From assembly GCA_903897605.1 (NCBI GenBank), contig CAIUCH010000015.1:20311-84310 (forward strand): DNA of 64,000 nt, read 5' to 3'. The stretch is from an uncultured Alphaproteobacteria bacterium. Its GTDB lineage: Bacteria > Pseudomonadota > Alphaproteobacteria > Micropepsales > Micropepsaceae. This document shows, in pieces, positions 1 to 8,318 of the stretch. The notes below the pieces were generated by a model. That model was not told the origin of the DNA, ran no database searches, and saw only the letters and a list, made by a program, of their open reading frames with translations. Position 1 is the first letter of the stretch. Each line of letters begins with the position of its first letter. The position numbers and the translations under genes are program-made.

Positions 1-255
1 GACATTCTGGCGGAACGCGGGGGAGCCGCGGCCCAGGACTGCGTCAATCGCCGCCGCGTCGTACAGCATCAGGATTACGATGCGCGTCTGCGCGAAAAGG
101 TGGGCGGGATCGGCGGCGATTTTCGCGCCTGCCGCGCGCAATGGCGTGGCGCGATCGCTGGAGCGGTTCCAGACCAGTAGCGGCGTTCCGGCACGGGCCA
201 TATTGAGCGCCATGGGCTGGCCCATCACCCCCAGGCCGATGAACCCTATGTCCAT
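1..255 (-). CDS. NAD-binding 3-hydroxyisobutyrate dehydrogenase-like protein, N-terminal part
   Basis: The first 85 codons of a beta-hydroxyacid dehydrogenase (6-phosphogluconate/3-hydroxyisobutyrate dehydrogenase superfamily); the rest lies beyond the left edge. Residues 4-12 hold the dinucleotide-binding turn GFIGLGVMG (GxGxxG), followed by a Rossmann alpha helix and a second strand LLVWNRS that ends in N-R, as usual for NADP-preferring members. The ATG is well supported by a GGAGG Shine-Dalgarno on the minus strand near 265-269. Such enzymes oxidise hydroxyacids such as 3-hydroxyisobutyrate or tartronate semialdehyde, or reduce imines; substrate residues are not visible, so only the fold is assigned. 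Confidence 0.85.
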   Translation of the reverse strand, partial: MDIGFIGLGVMGQPMALNMARAGTPLLVWNRSSDRATPLRAAGAKIAADPAHLFAQTRIVILMLYDAAAIDAVLGRGSPAFRQNV

Positions 256-575
256 GATGTGCTTCCTCCGGCCGCCACCGAACAGAGCCTAACCTATTAC
301 ACGGCACGCGGCCCCCCGCGGTTGCGCGGGGACGGTGCCGCGTTCCGCGCATATAGAGTCATGCCCGGCCCGCCGTTCCGGGGATCACGCCGCGCTGCGA
401 GTTTGGCGCCGGACCATTCGCCGCGCGATTGACCCCGGCGGCATGGATCGTCACCATCTCTGGCACCAGAAATGCGACAGGAAGATGCAGCCCGGGCAAA
501 GCTGGGACAAAACGGTCGGTCGGACCGATTTGGGCATCGAACGCGCCGAACTCAAGCGAGACGCAAGGTAGCGCG
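256..575. other. Intergenic region between divergent genes, no clear gene
   Basis: About 320 bases between the minus-strand dehydrogenase start and the plus-strand ArsC-like start. It should carry the promoters of both genes, but no convincing -35/-10 pair was found. A 42-codon plus-strand ORF (443-571) ends four bases before the ArsC-like ATG and could be a leader peptide; a longer minus-strand ORF overlaps it. Neither has a recognisable product, so neither is called. Confidence 0.5.
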
Positions 576-923
576 ATGATTGTCATTTACGGAATCAAGA
601 ATTGCGACACGATGAAAAAGGCGCGCACCTGGCTGGACGCCCATCGGATCGCCTACACTTTCCATGACTACAAGGCATCCGGCGTGGAAAAAGCCAAGCT
701 GGCCCATTGGGTGAAAGAGCTGGGGTGGGAGGCGGTGCTCAATCGCGCTGGCACGACCTTCCGCAATCTGCCGCAAGCCGACAGGTTCGATTTGACGGAA
801 ACCAAGGCGATTGCGCTGATGCTGGCCCAGCCATCCATGATCAAACGGCCGATCCTTGAGGCCGGCGGCACTTTCACGGCGGGTTTTCGCCCCGAACACT
901 ATGAAAAGCTGCTGGGCCGCTAG
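576..923 (+). CDS. ArsC/Spx-family reductase (YffB-like)
   Basis: A 115-residue thioredoxin-fold protein of the ArsC family. It opens with the strand MIVIYGIKNCDTMKKA: Cys10 is the single N-terminal active-site cysteine, in the NCDT context typical of the YffB branch rather than of classical arsenate reductases. Arg91 in the MIKRPIL segment matches the conserved oxyanion/glutathione-binding arginine. The family is glutathione-dependent but its physiological substrate is not settled. No arsenic genes (arsR/arsB) lie beside it, which argues against a dedicated arsenate role. The ATG at 576 was chosen because homology starts there; upstream in-frame codons do not resemble the family. Confidence 0.85.
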   Translation: MIVIYGIKNCDTMKKARTWLDAHRIAYTFHDYKASGVEKAKLAHWVKELGWEAVLNRAGTTFRNLPQADRFDLTETKAIALMLAQPSMIKRPILEAGGTFTAGFRPEHYEKLLGR

Positions 924-977
924 ATTCCGGTGGGGATGCGGGCCTAGAATTCCCCCGTGAGGCATGGGGGCTGAAGC

Positions 978-1673
978 ATGATGCGCAAATTGGCAGCGGA
1001 GTTCATCGGTACGGCATGGCTGGTGCTGGGTGGTTGCGGCGCGGCGGTTCTGGCCGCGGCTTTCCCGCAATTGGGGATCGGTTTTGTCGGCGTCGCGTTG
1101 GCCTTCGGCTTGACGGTGCTGACCATGGCCTTCGCCATCGGTCATGTCTCGGGCTGTCATCTCAATCCTGCCGTGTCGGTGGGCCTTTGGGCCGGCGGAC
1201 GGTTTCCCGCCGGCGATCTGCCGGGCTATATTATCGCCCAAGTCGCGGGCGGCATTGCCGGCGCCGGTATTCTTTATCTGATCGCCAGCGGTCATGCCGG
1301 CTTTGATGTTCATTCCGGTTTTGCCAGCAACGGTTATGGCGAGCATTCGCCGGGCGGCTATGGCATGACCGCGGCGCTGGTCTGCGAAGTGGTGATGACC
1401 TTTGCCTTCCTATTCGTGATCTTGGGCTCGACCCATCGCCGCGCCCCAGCTGGCTTCGCGCCGATCGCGATCGGGCTCTGCCTCACCCTGATCCATCTGA
1501 TATCGATTCCGGTCACCAACACCTCTGTCAATCCGGCCCGCTCCACCGCGCCCGCATTGTTTGCGGGCGGCTGGGCGCTGGACCAGCTCTGGCTGTTCTG
1601 GGTGGCGCCGATCCTGGGCGCTTTGCTGGCGGGCTTTGTCTATCGCTGGCTCAGCCCGGACGAGCCCCAGTAG
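978..1673 (+). CDS. aqpZ: Aquaporin Z, water channel
   Basis: A 231-residue MIP-family inner-membrane channel with six predicted helices and two half-helices. Both NPA boxes are intact, at residues 63-65 (HLNPAV) and 185-187 (VNPARS). The selectivity-filter positions read Phe43, His173, Thr182 and Arg188, which is the water-specific AqpZ pattern and not the wider glycerol-facilitator filter. The length equals that of E. coli AqpZ (231). It appears monocistronic, with 54 bases to the gene upstream and 84 to the one downstream. Confidence 0.93.
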   Translation: MMRKLAAEFIGTAWLVLGGCGAAVLAAAFPQLGIGFVGVALAFGLTVLTMAFAIGHVSGCHLNPAVSVGLWAGGRFPAGDLPGYIIAQVAGGIAGAGILYLIASGHAGFDVHSGFASNGYGEHSPGGYGMTAALVCEVVMTFAFLFVILGSTHRRAPAGFAPIAIGLCLTLIHLISIPVTNTSVNPARSTAPALFAGGWALDQLWLFWVAPILGALLAGFVYRWLSPDEPQ

Positions 1674-1757
1674 GTGTCGGGCCGCTGATCCGCTTACGCC
1701 GCCGGAAAATCGCTACGATATCCGCCGATTGGCATTGCGACTTGCGAAGAGGAAAGC

Positions 1758-2540
1758 ATGACGGTTCATGTCGGCGTCGGCGGCTGGGTGTTCGAGGAAT
1801 GGCGAAATAATTTCTATCCCAAGGGGCTCAGCCAGAAACGCGAGCTGGAATATGCCAGCCGGCATCTCACCGCCATCGAGGTCAACGGCACCTATTACGG
1901 CTCGCAGAAGCCGGAGAGCTTCGCGCGCTGGCATGACGAAACGCCGGAGGATTTCGTCTTCACCCTGAAGGGCCCCCGGTTCGCCACCAATCGGCGGGTG
2001 CTGGCGGAAGCGGGCGGCTCGATCGAGAAATTCCTGGACAGCGGTATCTACCGGCTGAAGAAGAAACTGGGCGCCATCAACTGGCAATTCATGGCGACCA
2101 AGAAATTCGATCCGCAGGATTTCGCCGCCTTTCTATCCCTGTTGCCGCAGCAGCCGGATGGCGCGGCGCTTCGCCATGCCGTCGAGGTGCGGCATGTAAG
2201 CTTCGCCTGCACCGAATTCGTGGCCCTGTGCCGCAAGCATAAGGTCGCGATCATTACCTCCGGCGACAGCGAATTTCCCCTGATCGCTGATGTCACCGCG
2301 GATTTTGTCTATGCCCGCATCATGGGCACCAGCGACAAGGAGAAGCTGGGTTATTCCAAGGCGGCGATCAGCAAATGGGCTGGCCGCGCCAGGGACTGGT
2401 CGCGCGGCGGAACGCCGGCGGATCTGCCTCTGCTCGCCAAGGCGGCGGCCAAGACGCCGCGCAATGTCTTCCTGTTCGTGATCTCCGGGGCCAAGGCCAA
2501 AAATCCGGCCGCCGCCCAGGCCCTGATCGCAGCGCTGTGA
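1758..2540 (+). CDS. DUF72 domain-containing protein
   Basis: A 260-residue DUF72 (YecE-like) protein, predicted TIM-barrel-like and of unknown reaction. Diagnostic features are the start HVGVGGWVFEEWRNNFYP, the AIEVNGTYYG segment near residues 40-50, and FVFTLKGPRFATN near residues 70-80. A strong purine-rich ribosome site (AGAGGAAAG) precedes the ATG. No signal peptide or membrane segment is seen, so it is cytoplasmic. Nothing in the neighbours points to a substrate. Confidence 0.88.
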   Translation: MTVHVGVGGWVFEEWRNNFYPKGLSQKRELEYASRHLTAIEVNGTYYGSQKPESFARWHDETPEDFVFTLKGPRFATNRRVLAEAGGSIEKFLDSGIYRLKKKLGAINWQFMATKKFDPQDFAAFLSLLPQQPDGAALRHAVEVRHVSFACTEFVALCRKHKVAIITSGDSEFPLIADVTADFVYARIMGTSDKEKLGYSKAAISKWAGRARDWSRGGTPADLPLLAKAAAKTPRNVFLFVISGAKAKNPAAAQALIAAL

Positions 2541-2616
2541 TGCGATCGATACGCATGACGGGTCCGGGCTTGTCAAAGCACCCTGACCCGCCGAGGATCG
2601 CACTGCCGGGGAGACC

Positions 2617-3231
2617 ATGATGCGCCTGATTGGAATGCTGGATTCGCCTTATGTGCGGCGGGTGGCGATATCGCTGAAGCTGATGGGGCTCGATTTCGCG
2701 CTGGACCAGATCTCGGTGTTTCGCGGGTTCGATGAATTCAAGGCGATCAATCCGGCGGTCAAGGCGCCAACCTTGGTGACGGATGACGGCGTTGTGCTGA
2801 TGGAGTCCGGTCTGATTCTGGAATACCTCGCGCGCCTTGTCGATCCGTCGCGCAGTCTGATGCCCGCGGATCCGCATGAATTGGCCAAGGCGCTGCGGGT
2901 GATCGGCCTGGCGCTGGTGGCGTGCGAGAAAACAGTGCAGATCGTTTATGAGCGCAATCTGCGGCCGCCCGAGAAGCAACATCAACCCTGGCTCGATCGC
3001 GTACAGGGCCAGATGCTTGCGGTCTACGCGGAACTGGAAAAAGAGATTGCGCAACGGGCCGCCTGGTTTGGCGGCAGCAAATTGATGCAGCCGGACGTCA
3101 CGGTCGCGGTGGCTTGGCGTTTTACCCAGCACACGGTTCCGCAGATCGTGACGGCGGCGGAATTTCCGCGCCTGGCCGGCCATTCGGTTCGCGCGGAAAG
3201 CCTGCCCGCTTTCGTGGAGACGTCCTTTTAG
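2617..3231 (+). CDS. Glutathione S-transferase family protein
   Basis: A 204-residue cytosolic GST-fold protein. The N-terminal thioredoxin-like half (about 1-78) starts MMRLIGMLDSPYVRRVAIS, with Ser10 in the position of the catalytic hydroxyl, the cis-proline Pro51 (APTLV) and the Glu63-Ser64 pair that binds the gamma-glutamyl group. The C-terminal helical half spans about 85-200. Ser10 suggests a beta/zeta-like bacterial GST with glutathione transferase or reductase activity. GGGGAG precedes the ATG. It converges on the acetyltransferase 13 bases away; a short direct repeat TAGGTCTCGC bridges the two stop regions. Confidence 0.87.
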   Translation: MMRLIGMLDSPYVRRVAISLKLMGLDFALDQISVFRGFDEFKAINPAVKAPTLVTDDGVVLMESGLILEYLARLVDPSRSLMPADPHELAKALRVIGLALVACEKTVQIVYERNLRPPEKQHQPWLDRVQGQMLAVYAELEKEIAQRAAWFGGSKLMQPDVTVAVAWRFTQHTVPQIVTAAEFPRLAGHSVRAESLPAFVETSF

Positions 3232-3244
3232 GTCTCGCTGGCTT

Positions 3245-3946
3245 CTAGGTCTCGCCGGGTTGGCGATGGCGCAACACCGTCAACCGCATGTTGGCGCGAT
3301 GGCGGAATCTCAGTTTTTCATAGACGGCGATCGCGCCCTTATTGTGGGGATAGACATGCAGGAAAAGCTGCTCGCCCCGGGCGACAATCTTGGCGGCCAC
3401 CACTTGCATCAGGATGGCGGCCAATCCCCGGCCCCGTGCGTCCGGATGGGTGCAGACCGCGCTGATTTCGGTGAAGCCGGGCACCCGCATCCGCTCGCCC
3501 GTCATCGCGATCAGCCGGCCATTCTCGCGGATGCCGACAAATTCACCCAGCTCGTGGGTGCGGGCATGAAAGGGGCCGGGCTGGGTCAGTTCGGCCAGGG
3601 CCCGCATCTCGGCCGCGTCGGCATCGCCCAACGGGATGATGCCGGGATCGCTTTGCGGGTCGGCAATCCGCACCGCGATCATTTGACAAACCGGTTCCTG
3701 AAATAAGGTGATCAGGCCGGGCGGCGGCATGATCCCATGCCGCTCGACAATCGCCACACCGCCATCCATGGGCGTCAGTGCGCCCAAGGCTGATAATTGC
3801 TCGGGCGTGTCGGCGGGGGTGGCGCCGAAAGGTTCCATATCCGCCGGGAACCGCAGCGCCATTGCGGGATTACCCAGCGCCAGATGGGCCTGGCGCGTGG
3901 TGAGGGCATTCCAGACCGGACGATCAAGCGGATGCGGATTTTCCAT
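3245..3946 (-). CDS. GNAT-family N-acetyltransferase (FR47-like)
   Basis: A 233-residue acetyltransferase. The acetyl-CoA binding motif is clear in the C-terminal half: CTHPDARGRGLAAILM at about 165-180, with the pyrophosphate loop RGRGLA at 171-176, followed by LHVYPHNKGAIAVYEKLRF, the strand-helix that closes the GNAT fold. Residues 1-100 form a less conserved N-terminal region, as in FR47-like GNATs. The acceptor substrate is unknown. It is transcribed alone, divergently from the sulfotransferase across a 269-base AT-richer gap. Confidence 0.85.
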   Translation of the reverse strand: MENPHPLDRPVWNALTTRQAHLALGNPAMALRFPADMEPFGATPADTPEQLSALGALTPMDGGVAIVERHGIMPPPGLITLFQEPVCQMIAVRIADPQSDPGIIPLGDADAAEMRALAELTQPGPFHARTHELGEFVGIRENGRLIAMTGERMRVPGFTEISAVCTHPDARGRGLAAILMQVVAAKIVARGEQLFLHVYPHNKGAIAVYEKLRFRHRANMRLTVLRHRQPGET

Positions 3947-4215
3947 GGATACCCCTTAGGCCTCTATCTGGGGCCGACCGGACCGCAAAACAAGCGCCGC
4001 AAAAGCGAGGAGACAGCGTAAACAGTCGCTGTAAACACTGCCGTCAACATTGCCGGGAGGTGCTGACGCCGACATTAAAATCGCATTACTCTTTATCGAG
4101 TTATTGCGCATCACTCGCATCAATACGTTTTACGACAAATTTGTAATCTTCCGCGAAGAAGCCTCCCCACCCGCCCCTAGCTTTTGTCCGAGTCGATCTA
4201 TTGCGGGCGGTGGTA
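3947..4215. other. Divergent intergenic region with AT-rich core
   Basis: It separates the acetyltransferase (minus) from the sulfotransferase (plus). The stretch from about 4073 to 4155 is much richer in A and T than its surroundings, consistent with promoter sequence for one or both genes, but no hexamer pair stands out. No RNA gene or ORF is supported here. Confidence 0.45.
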
Positions 4216-4995
4216 ATGGCAGTTTCAGAGCGCGATTTGCGCGCGCAATGGCCGGATTCCAAGGCGATCCATCGCACCCTGTTCGGTGTCTATTACGAGG
4301 AAGACATCTTCGACAAGTTCTGCGGCCTGATGCCGCGCGCGATGCGCTTATTTCATTGGCGGGTGGAAGAGGGAATGCGCCGCCGGAACCTGATCTTTAT
4401 TCATGTCCCGCGGGTGGCGGGCACGTCCATCTCGCATACGCTTTATGGCTCCCGCTGTACCCGTCATCACAGCATCCGATATTACAAGACCGTGGCGCCC
4501 GATCTTTGGGCGCGCGCCGATTCCTTTGCCGTGCTGCGCGATCCCTTCGACCGTTTCGCCTCGGCCTATGCCTTTGTGCGCGGCGGCGGCACCGAAAGTT
4601 GCCGGCTCAGCGACGTCTTTGTCCGTCAGACCGCCGGGCTGCGCACGGTCGACGACTATCTTTGCTTTGTCGAGGAGCGCGACGCCCTGTCGCTGGATTT
4701 TGTGATGCGGCCGCAAAGCTGGTTCGTCTGCGACCTGGAAACGGGGATGCCGCTGGTGAAGCGGTTGTTTCTTTATGGCCAGGATCGCGCGGCGCTGGCC
4801 GCTTATCTAAAGCCGCATGGCGTGAAAAGGCTGCCCTGGCTCAATCTTTCGGCGCGGATTCCGCTTGATCTTTCCGCGCGGCAAAAGCGCCGGATTGAGA
4901 AAATCTATGCCCGTGATTTTGAACTGGTGGAGAAATTGCGAAGCCAGCACGCCCGCGAAGCATTCGACCGCATCACCAGAATCGCTGCCGAATGA
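4216..4995 (+). CDS. Sulfotransferase family 2-like protein
   Basis: A 259-residue predicted PAPS-dependent sulfotransferase. The 5'-phosphosulfate loop is LIFIHVPRVAGTSIS at 59-73; the family norm is HIPKTGGTS, so the usual Lys and first Gly are Arg and Ala here. The 3'-phosphate motif VLRDPFDRFASAYAF lies at 106-120 and is a good match (RDPxxRxxSxY). Bacterial members sulfate cell-surface or exported carbohydrates. A GT25 transferase lies just beyond dnaB, which fits a surface-glycan role but proves nothing. Start: ATG at 4216 was preferred over TTG at 4201. Confidence 0.75.
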   Translation: MAVSERDLRAQWPDSKAIHRTLFGVYYEEDIFDKFCGLMPRAMRLFHWRVEEGMRRRNLIFIHVPRVAGTSISHTLYGSRCTRHHSIRYYKTVAPDLWARADSFAVLRDPFDRFASAYAFVRGGGTESCRLSDVFVRQTAGLRTVDDYLCFVEERDALSLDFVMRPQSWFVCDLETGMPLVKRLFLYGQDRAALAAYLKPHGVKRLPWLNLSARIPLDLSARQKRRIEKIYARDFELVEKLRSQHAREAFDRITRIAAE

Positions 4996-5257
4996 TGATG
5001 GGTCGCCAGCTTCGATCGGCGCGCCGCTGACCGAGCCGGACGGGCCGCAAGCCAAGAATATTGCGATCCCGGCGAACTTATTGAGCCGACCGGTCTGTTC
5101 GCCAATTCGCCTTTCCAGATTGTGATTTCCATCGGCCGCGCTACTAGGTCTAGATGGGCGCCATGCCGGGGATTGTGAAGCTGTGCGCGAGTTGAAATCG
5201 CGCTTGCCCACTCCCCCCGCGCCCGGTTGATTGGATTTCTTTCGAGCATGAGCGCTG

Positions 5258-6700
5258 ATGGAACAGGAAGCCTACCGCCACGTCCCCTATGATGTCGAAG
5301 TCGAGCAGGCTCTGCTCGGCGCCATCCTGGTGGACAATCAGGCGCTGGAACGCGTCGCCGCACTGCTGCGCCCTGAGCATTTCTACGATCCCCTGCATGC
5401 ACGCATCTTCGAGACCATGAGCTTGGCGGTGGAGCGGGGCAGTTTCGTGCTCACTCCGCTCACCTTGCATGCGGCGATGAAAGCCGATCCCGGCCTGATC
5501 GAAGTGGGCGGCACCGCCTATCTGGCGGGATTGGCGCAAGCCGCGCCCGCCATGCCCAATGTGCGCGATTTTGCCCGCATCCTGCATGACCTGGCGGTGC
5601 GCCGCAGCCTGATCCGCATCGGCGAGGATATCGTCAACACTGCCTATGAAGCGCCCACCGAAAAAGGCCCCCAGGCCCAGATCGCCGAAGCGGAAAAGGC
5701 CCTCTACGCCGTCAGCGAGACCAGCAAATACGGCGAAGGGCCGCTGGAATTTCACGAAGCCCTTCGCCGGACGGTGGAGTCCGCGGAAAGGGCCCAGGCC
5801 CGCGGCGGCCGCATCTCCGGCATCACTTCGGGTTTTACCGAGATCGACAATCTGCTGGGCGGCCTTCAGCCCTCCGATCTGCTGATTCTGGCAGGGCGCC
5901 CGGGCATGGGCAAAACGGCGCTGGGCACCAACATGGCCTTCAATACCGCGCGCGCCTATGTCCAGGACATGGAAGCGGGTGCGGAGTATCCGCGCGGCGC
6001 GCCGGTGCTGTTCTTCTCCCTGGAAATGGCGGCGCAGCAGCTGTCGGCCCGTATTCTGTCGGAACAGACGGAAATCGAAGGCTGGAAGATCCGCAATGGC
6101 CGCTTCCTGGAAAGCGAATGGGAAAAATTCATTCTCACCATGCAGGACCTTTCCAGCCTGCCGCTTTATATCGACGATACGGGCGGCATTTCCATCGCCC
6201 AGATCGCGGCCCGCGCCAGGCGATTGAAGCGCGAGAAGAATATCGGTCTCATCATCATCGATTATCTGCAGCTGGTCGAACCGTCACGGCGCCAGGAAAA
6301 CCGGGTGCAGGAAATCACCGAAGTCACCAAGGGCCTCAAGGCCCTCGCCAAGGAATTGAATCTGCCGATCCTGGCCCTGTCGCAGCTTTCACGCGGCGTC
6401 GATTCGCGCGACGACAAGCGGCCGGTGCTGTCGGACCTGCGCGAATCCGGCTCCATCGAGCAGGACGCGGACGTGGTGATGTTTGTCTATCGCGAGGAAT
6501 ATTACCTGAAATCACGCGAACCGGAGGCCGGGTCCGCCGAGCATGCCAAATGGATGGACAAGCTGGACCGGGCCACGAACCGGGCGGAGGTGCTGGTGGA
6601 AAAACACCGCCATGGCCAGACTCGTTCGATCGAACTTGTGTTCGAAGGCAATTTCACCCGCTTCAGCAACAAGGCCGAGGATTCAGTTTCCGGGCGCTAG
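5258..6700 (+). CDS. dnaB: Replicative DNA helicase DnaB
   Basis: A 480-residue hexameric 5'-3' helicase that unwinds the replication fork. The N-terminal primase-interacting domain (about 1-110) starts with the standard YDVEVEQALLGAIL. The C-terminal RecA-like domain has Walker A GRPGMGKTAL near 212-221, Walker B LIIIDYLQLV near 330-339, and the arginine-finger/SGSIEQDADVV region near 405. No intein is present. The 3' end overlaps the convergent GT25 gene by the 4-base palindrome CTAG. It is preceded by a 262-base non-coding region expected to hold its promoter. Confidence 0.97.
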   Translation: MEQEAYRHVPYDVEVEQALLGAILVDNQALERVAALLRPEHFYDPLHARIFETMSLAVERGSFVLTPLTLHAAMKADPGLIEVGGTAYLAGLAQAAPAMPNVRDFARILHDLAVRRSLIRIGEDIVNTAYEAPTEKGPQAQIAEAEKALYAVSETSKYGEGPLEFHEALRRTVESAERAQARGGRISGITSGFTEIDNLLGGLQPSDLLILAGRPGMGKTALGTNMAFNTARAYVQDMEAGAEYPRGAPVLFFSLEMAAQQLSARILSEQTEIEGWKIRNGRFLESEWEKFILTMQDLSSLPLYIDDTGGISIAQIAARARRLKREKNIGLIIIDYLQLVEPSRRQENRVQEITEVTKGLKALAKELNLPILALSQLSRGVDSRDDKRPVLSDLRESGSIEQDADVVMFVYREEYYLKSREPEAGSAEHAKWMDKLDRATNRAEVLVEKHRHGQTRSIELVFEGNFTRFSNKAEDSVSGR

Positions 6701-7479
6701 TCTTTTGCCACCCGGGTGAAGCGCGCGCGCCCCGTCGCCAGCAGGGCGAGCTGGCCCGGCAACAATTTCAAGTCATAGCCAAAGCGGATCAGTTCGCGCC
6801 GGGCGTAGGTGAGATTGAATTTCCGTAAGCCCTTCCGCCATCCTTCGATGTCGGATTTGTCACCGACGAAATCCTGTTGTCGTGCCACGGTCGGCAGCAA
6901 CTGCCAGGGCTTAAGCCGGGCGAAGATTTTCGAATTGTTGGGATTGAACAGAAGATGATCCACCGGCAGGTCGAAGCGCGCAATGGCCAGCAGCATTTCC
7001 GCCGCCCGGCGTGACAGGATATAGGCCGCGGCACCGGTATGACGCGAGCGCATGCGGGCGATGCGAAAGCCTTGGCCCAGATCGGTGAAATCCGACAGCA
7101 GCACGCTCTGGCCGGGCGGGCCGTAATGTTCCAGCTTGATCAGATCGATGTTCTGGGGGATCCAACCCGTGCCGCCCAGCGCGAAGGCCGCGCCGTCTTC
7201 CAGCACCACGTCGTCTTCCAGCACCGCCCCAAACGCCGCGCCGCTTGCCACCAGCCGGCTCCAGGCCTGGCGATGGGAGAGCGAGCAGCATTTGTCGCCG
7301 CGGGGGATTTCTCCCAATGGCCCGTCGGCCTGGAACCAGCGGTCCACGCTCGAGACGTCGGCGTCCCTTGCATCCAGCGCATTGACGCGGGTCAAGGCAA
7401 GACCAAGCTTTTCGGCCTGGATTTGCATTTCCGCCAGCCGGTCGGGCCGCCGCGCCAGGTTGATCAGGTAAATGTCCAT
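6697..7479 (-). CDS. Glycosyltransferase family 25 protein
   Basis: A 260-residue GT25 (LPS-type beta-galactosyltransferase, LgtB/LpsA-like) protein. The family start MDIYLINLARRPDRL (1-15) and the conserved block CCSLSHRQAWSRLVASG (64-80) leading into VLEDDVVL, with the acidic EDD at 88-90, are all present; the latter is the metal/nucleotide-sugar site. The SRRAAEML segment near 150-160 is also typical. No signal peptide; the enzyme acts on the cytoplasmic face on lipid-linked glycan or lipooligosaccharide. It shares its stop codon palindrome with dnaB. Confidence 0.85.
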   Translation of the reverse strand: MDIYLINLARRPDRLAEMQIQAEKLGLALTRVNALDARDADVSSVDRWFQADGPLGEIPRGDKCCSLSHRQAWSRLVASGAAFGAVLEDDVVLEDGAAFALGGTGWIPQNIDLIKLEHYGPPGQSVLLSDFTDLGQGFRIARMRSRHTGAAAYILSRRAAEMLLAIARFDLPVDHLLFNPNNSKIFARLKPWQLLPTVARQQDFVGDKSDIEGWRKGLRKFNLTYARRELIRFGYDLKLLPGQLALLATGRARFTRVAKD

Positions 7480-7609
7480 ACAGGTTTATGCAACGCCAGT
7501 TGCATTTTGGGAAACCCCAGGAGAATTACTCGAGATTGGTGCGGCGCGGCGCAAGTCGATATGATGTAGGCTGATCCGCTTTGAAGCGCTCCGGCAAGTC
7601 ACGAAAGAA

Positions 7610-8257
7610 TTGCTTTTGACCGATCACGCTTTGGCTTTTTACGGGAACCGGGTCGCGCGCCCGTCCAGCGAAGAAGAGCGGCGGCTGATGATCCGGCGCA
7701 TCGTGTCCTGGACACTGGTGGTGCTGATCCATGTCGTTCTTTTGTCGGCCTTCATTCTGGATCAATACCGGACAAGCCATTTCACTTTCAGAAAGCCTGT
7801 CGAAACCATTCTGGACCTGATCAAGCTGCCGGCCGGGCAGGCGCCGCCCGTCCGGATGATTCAGCCCATCGTGCCGCATGCCGAAGAACCAAAAATCACC
7901 ACCGCGCCCGTGATCGTGGTGCCGCTGCCCAATCCCGACCAGGCCATCCCCCAGACCCCCGCCGACATTCTCAAGGCAATCGGTGAAGCCTTGTCTTGCG
8001 GCGCGGAAAATTTCGAGAATCTCACCCAGACCGAACGCGCCCGCTGCAAGCGCGAACCCTGGGTGGCGCGCAGACGGCCCGACGGCACCATCGTGCTGGA
8101 GGCGGCCAATCCATCGCCCTTCGCGCCGCCGGCGGAGCTCAAACTTTCCGGCGCCGACGCCTTGCGCCGCCAACTGCGGACCGCGCCGCCTTGCCCGATC
8201 ATGCTCAACATTCCCTGTGTGCAGACCACGCCGATGATCAGCATTCCGACGAATTAG
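7610..8257 (+). CDS. Hypothetical membrane-anchored periplasmic protein with four cysteines
   Basis: Not recognised. Residues 31-50 (IVSWTLVVLIHVVLLSAFIL) form one N-terminal membrane anchor; the remaining 165 residues should be periplasmic. Residues 70-120 are proline-rich, resembling the linker of TonB-like proteins, and the C-terminal part has four cysteines (130, 146, 195, 203) that could form two disulfides. No TonB C-terminal signature was seen. The TTG at 7610 is used because third-position GC is coding-like upstream of the internal ATG at 7688; that ATG is the alternative start and would remove 26 residues. Confidence 0.6.
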   Translation: MLLTDHALAFYGNRVARPSSEEERRLMIRRIVSWTLVVLIHVVLLSAFILDQYRTSHFTFRKPVETILDLIKLPAGQAPPVRMIQPIVPHAEEPKITTAPVIVVPLPNPDQAIPQTPADILKAIGEALSCGAENFENLTQTERARCKREPWVARRRPDGTIVLEAANPSPFAPPAELKLSGADALRRQLRTAPPCPIMLNIPCVQTTPMISIPTN

Positions 8258-8318
8258 CGATGATCAACTGGCCGGGGCAAGCTAGACGAGAGTGCCCGGC
8301 ACGGGCCATTGTCAGGCC

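Noticed and set aside
443..571. A 42-codon ORF just before the ArsC-like gene
   Set aside because: It ends four bases before the next ATG and could be a leader peptide, but it has no recognisable product and no clear ribosome site, and an equally open frame exists on the other strand.
576..923. A dedicated arsenate reductase
   Set aside because: The NCDT active-site context is YffB-like and no arsenic resistance genes lie nearby.
3229..3255. Direct repeat TAGGTCTCGC spanning the GST and acetyltransferase stops
   Set aside because: Only 10 bases long and without further structure; likely chance.
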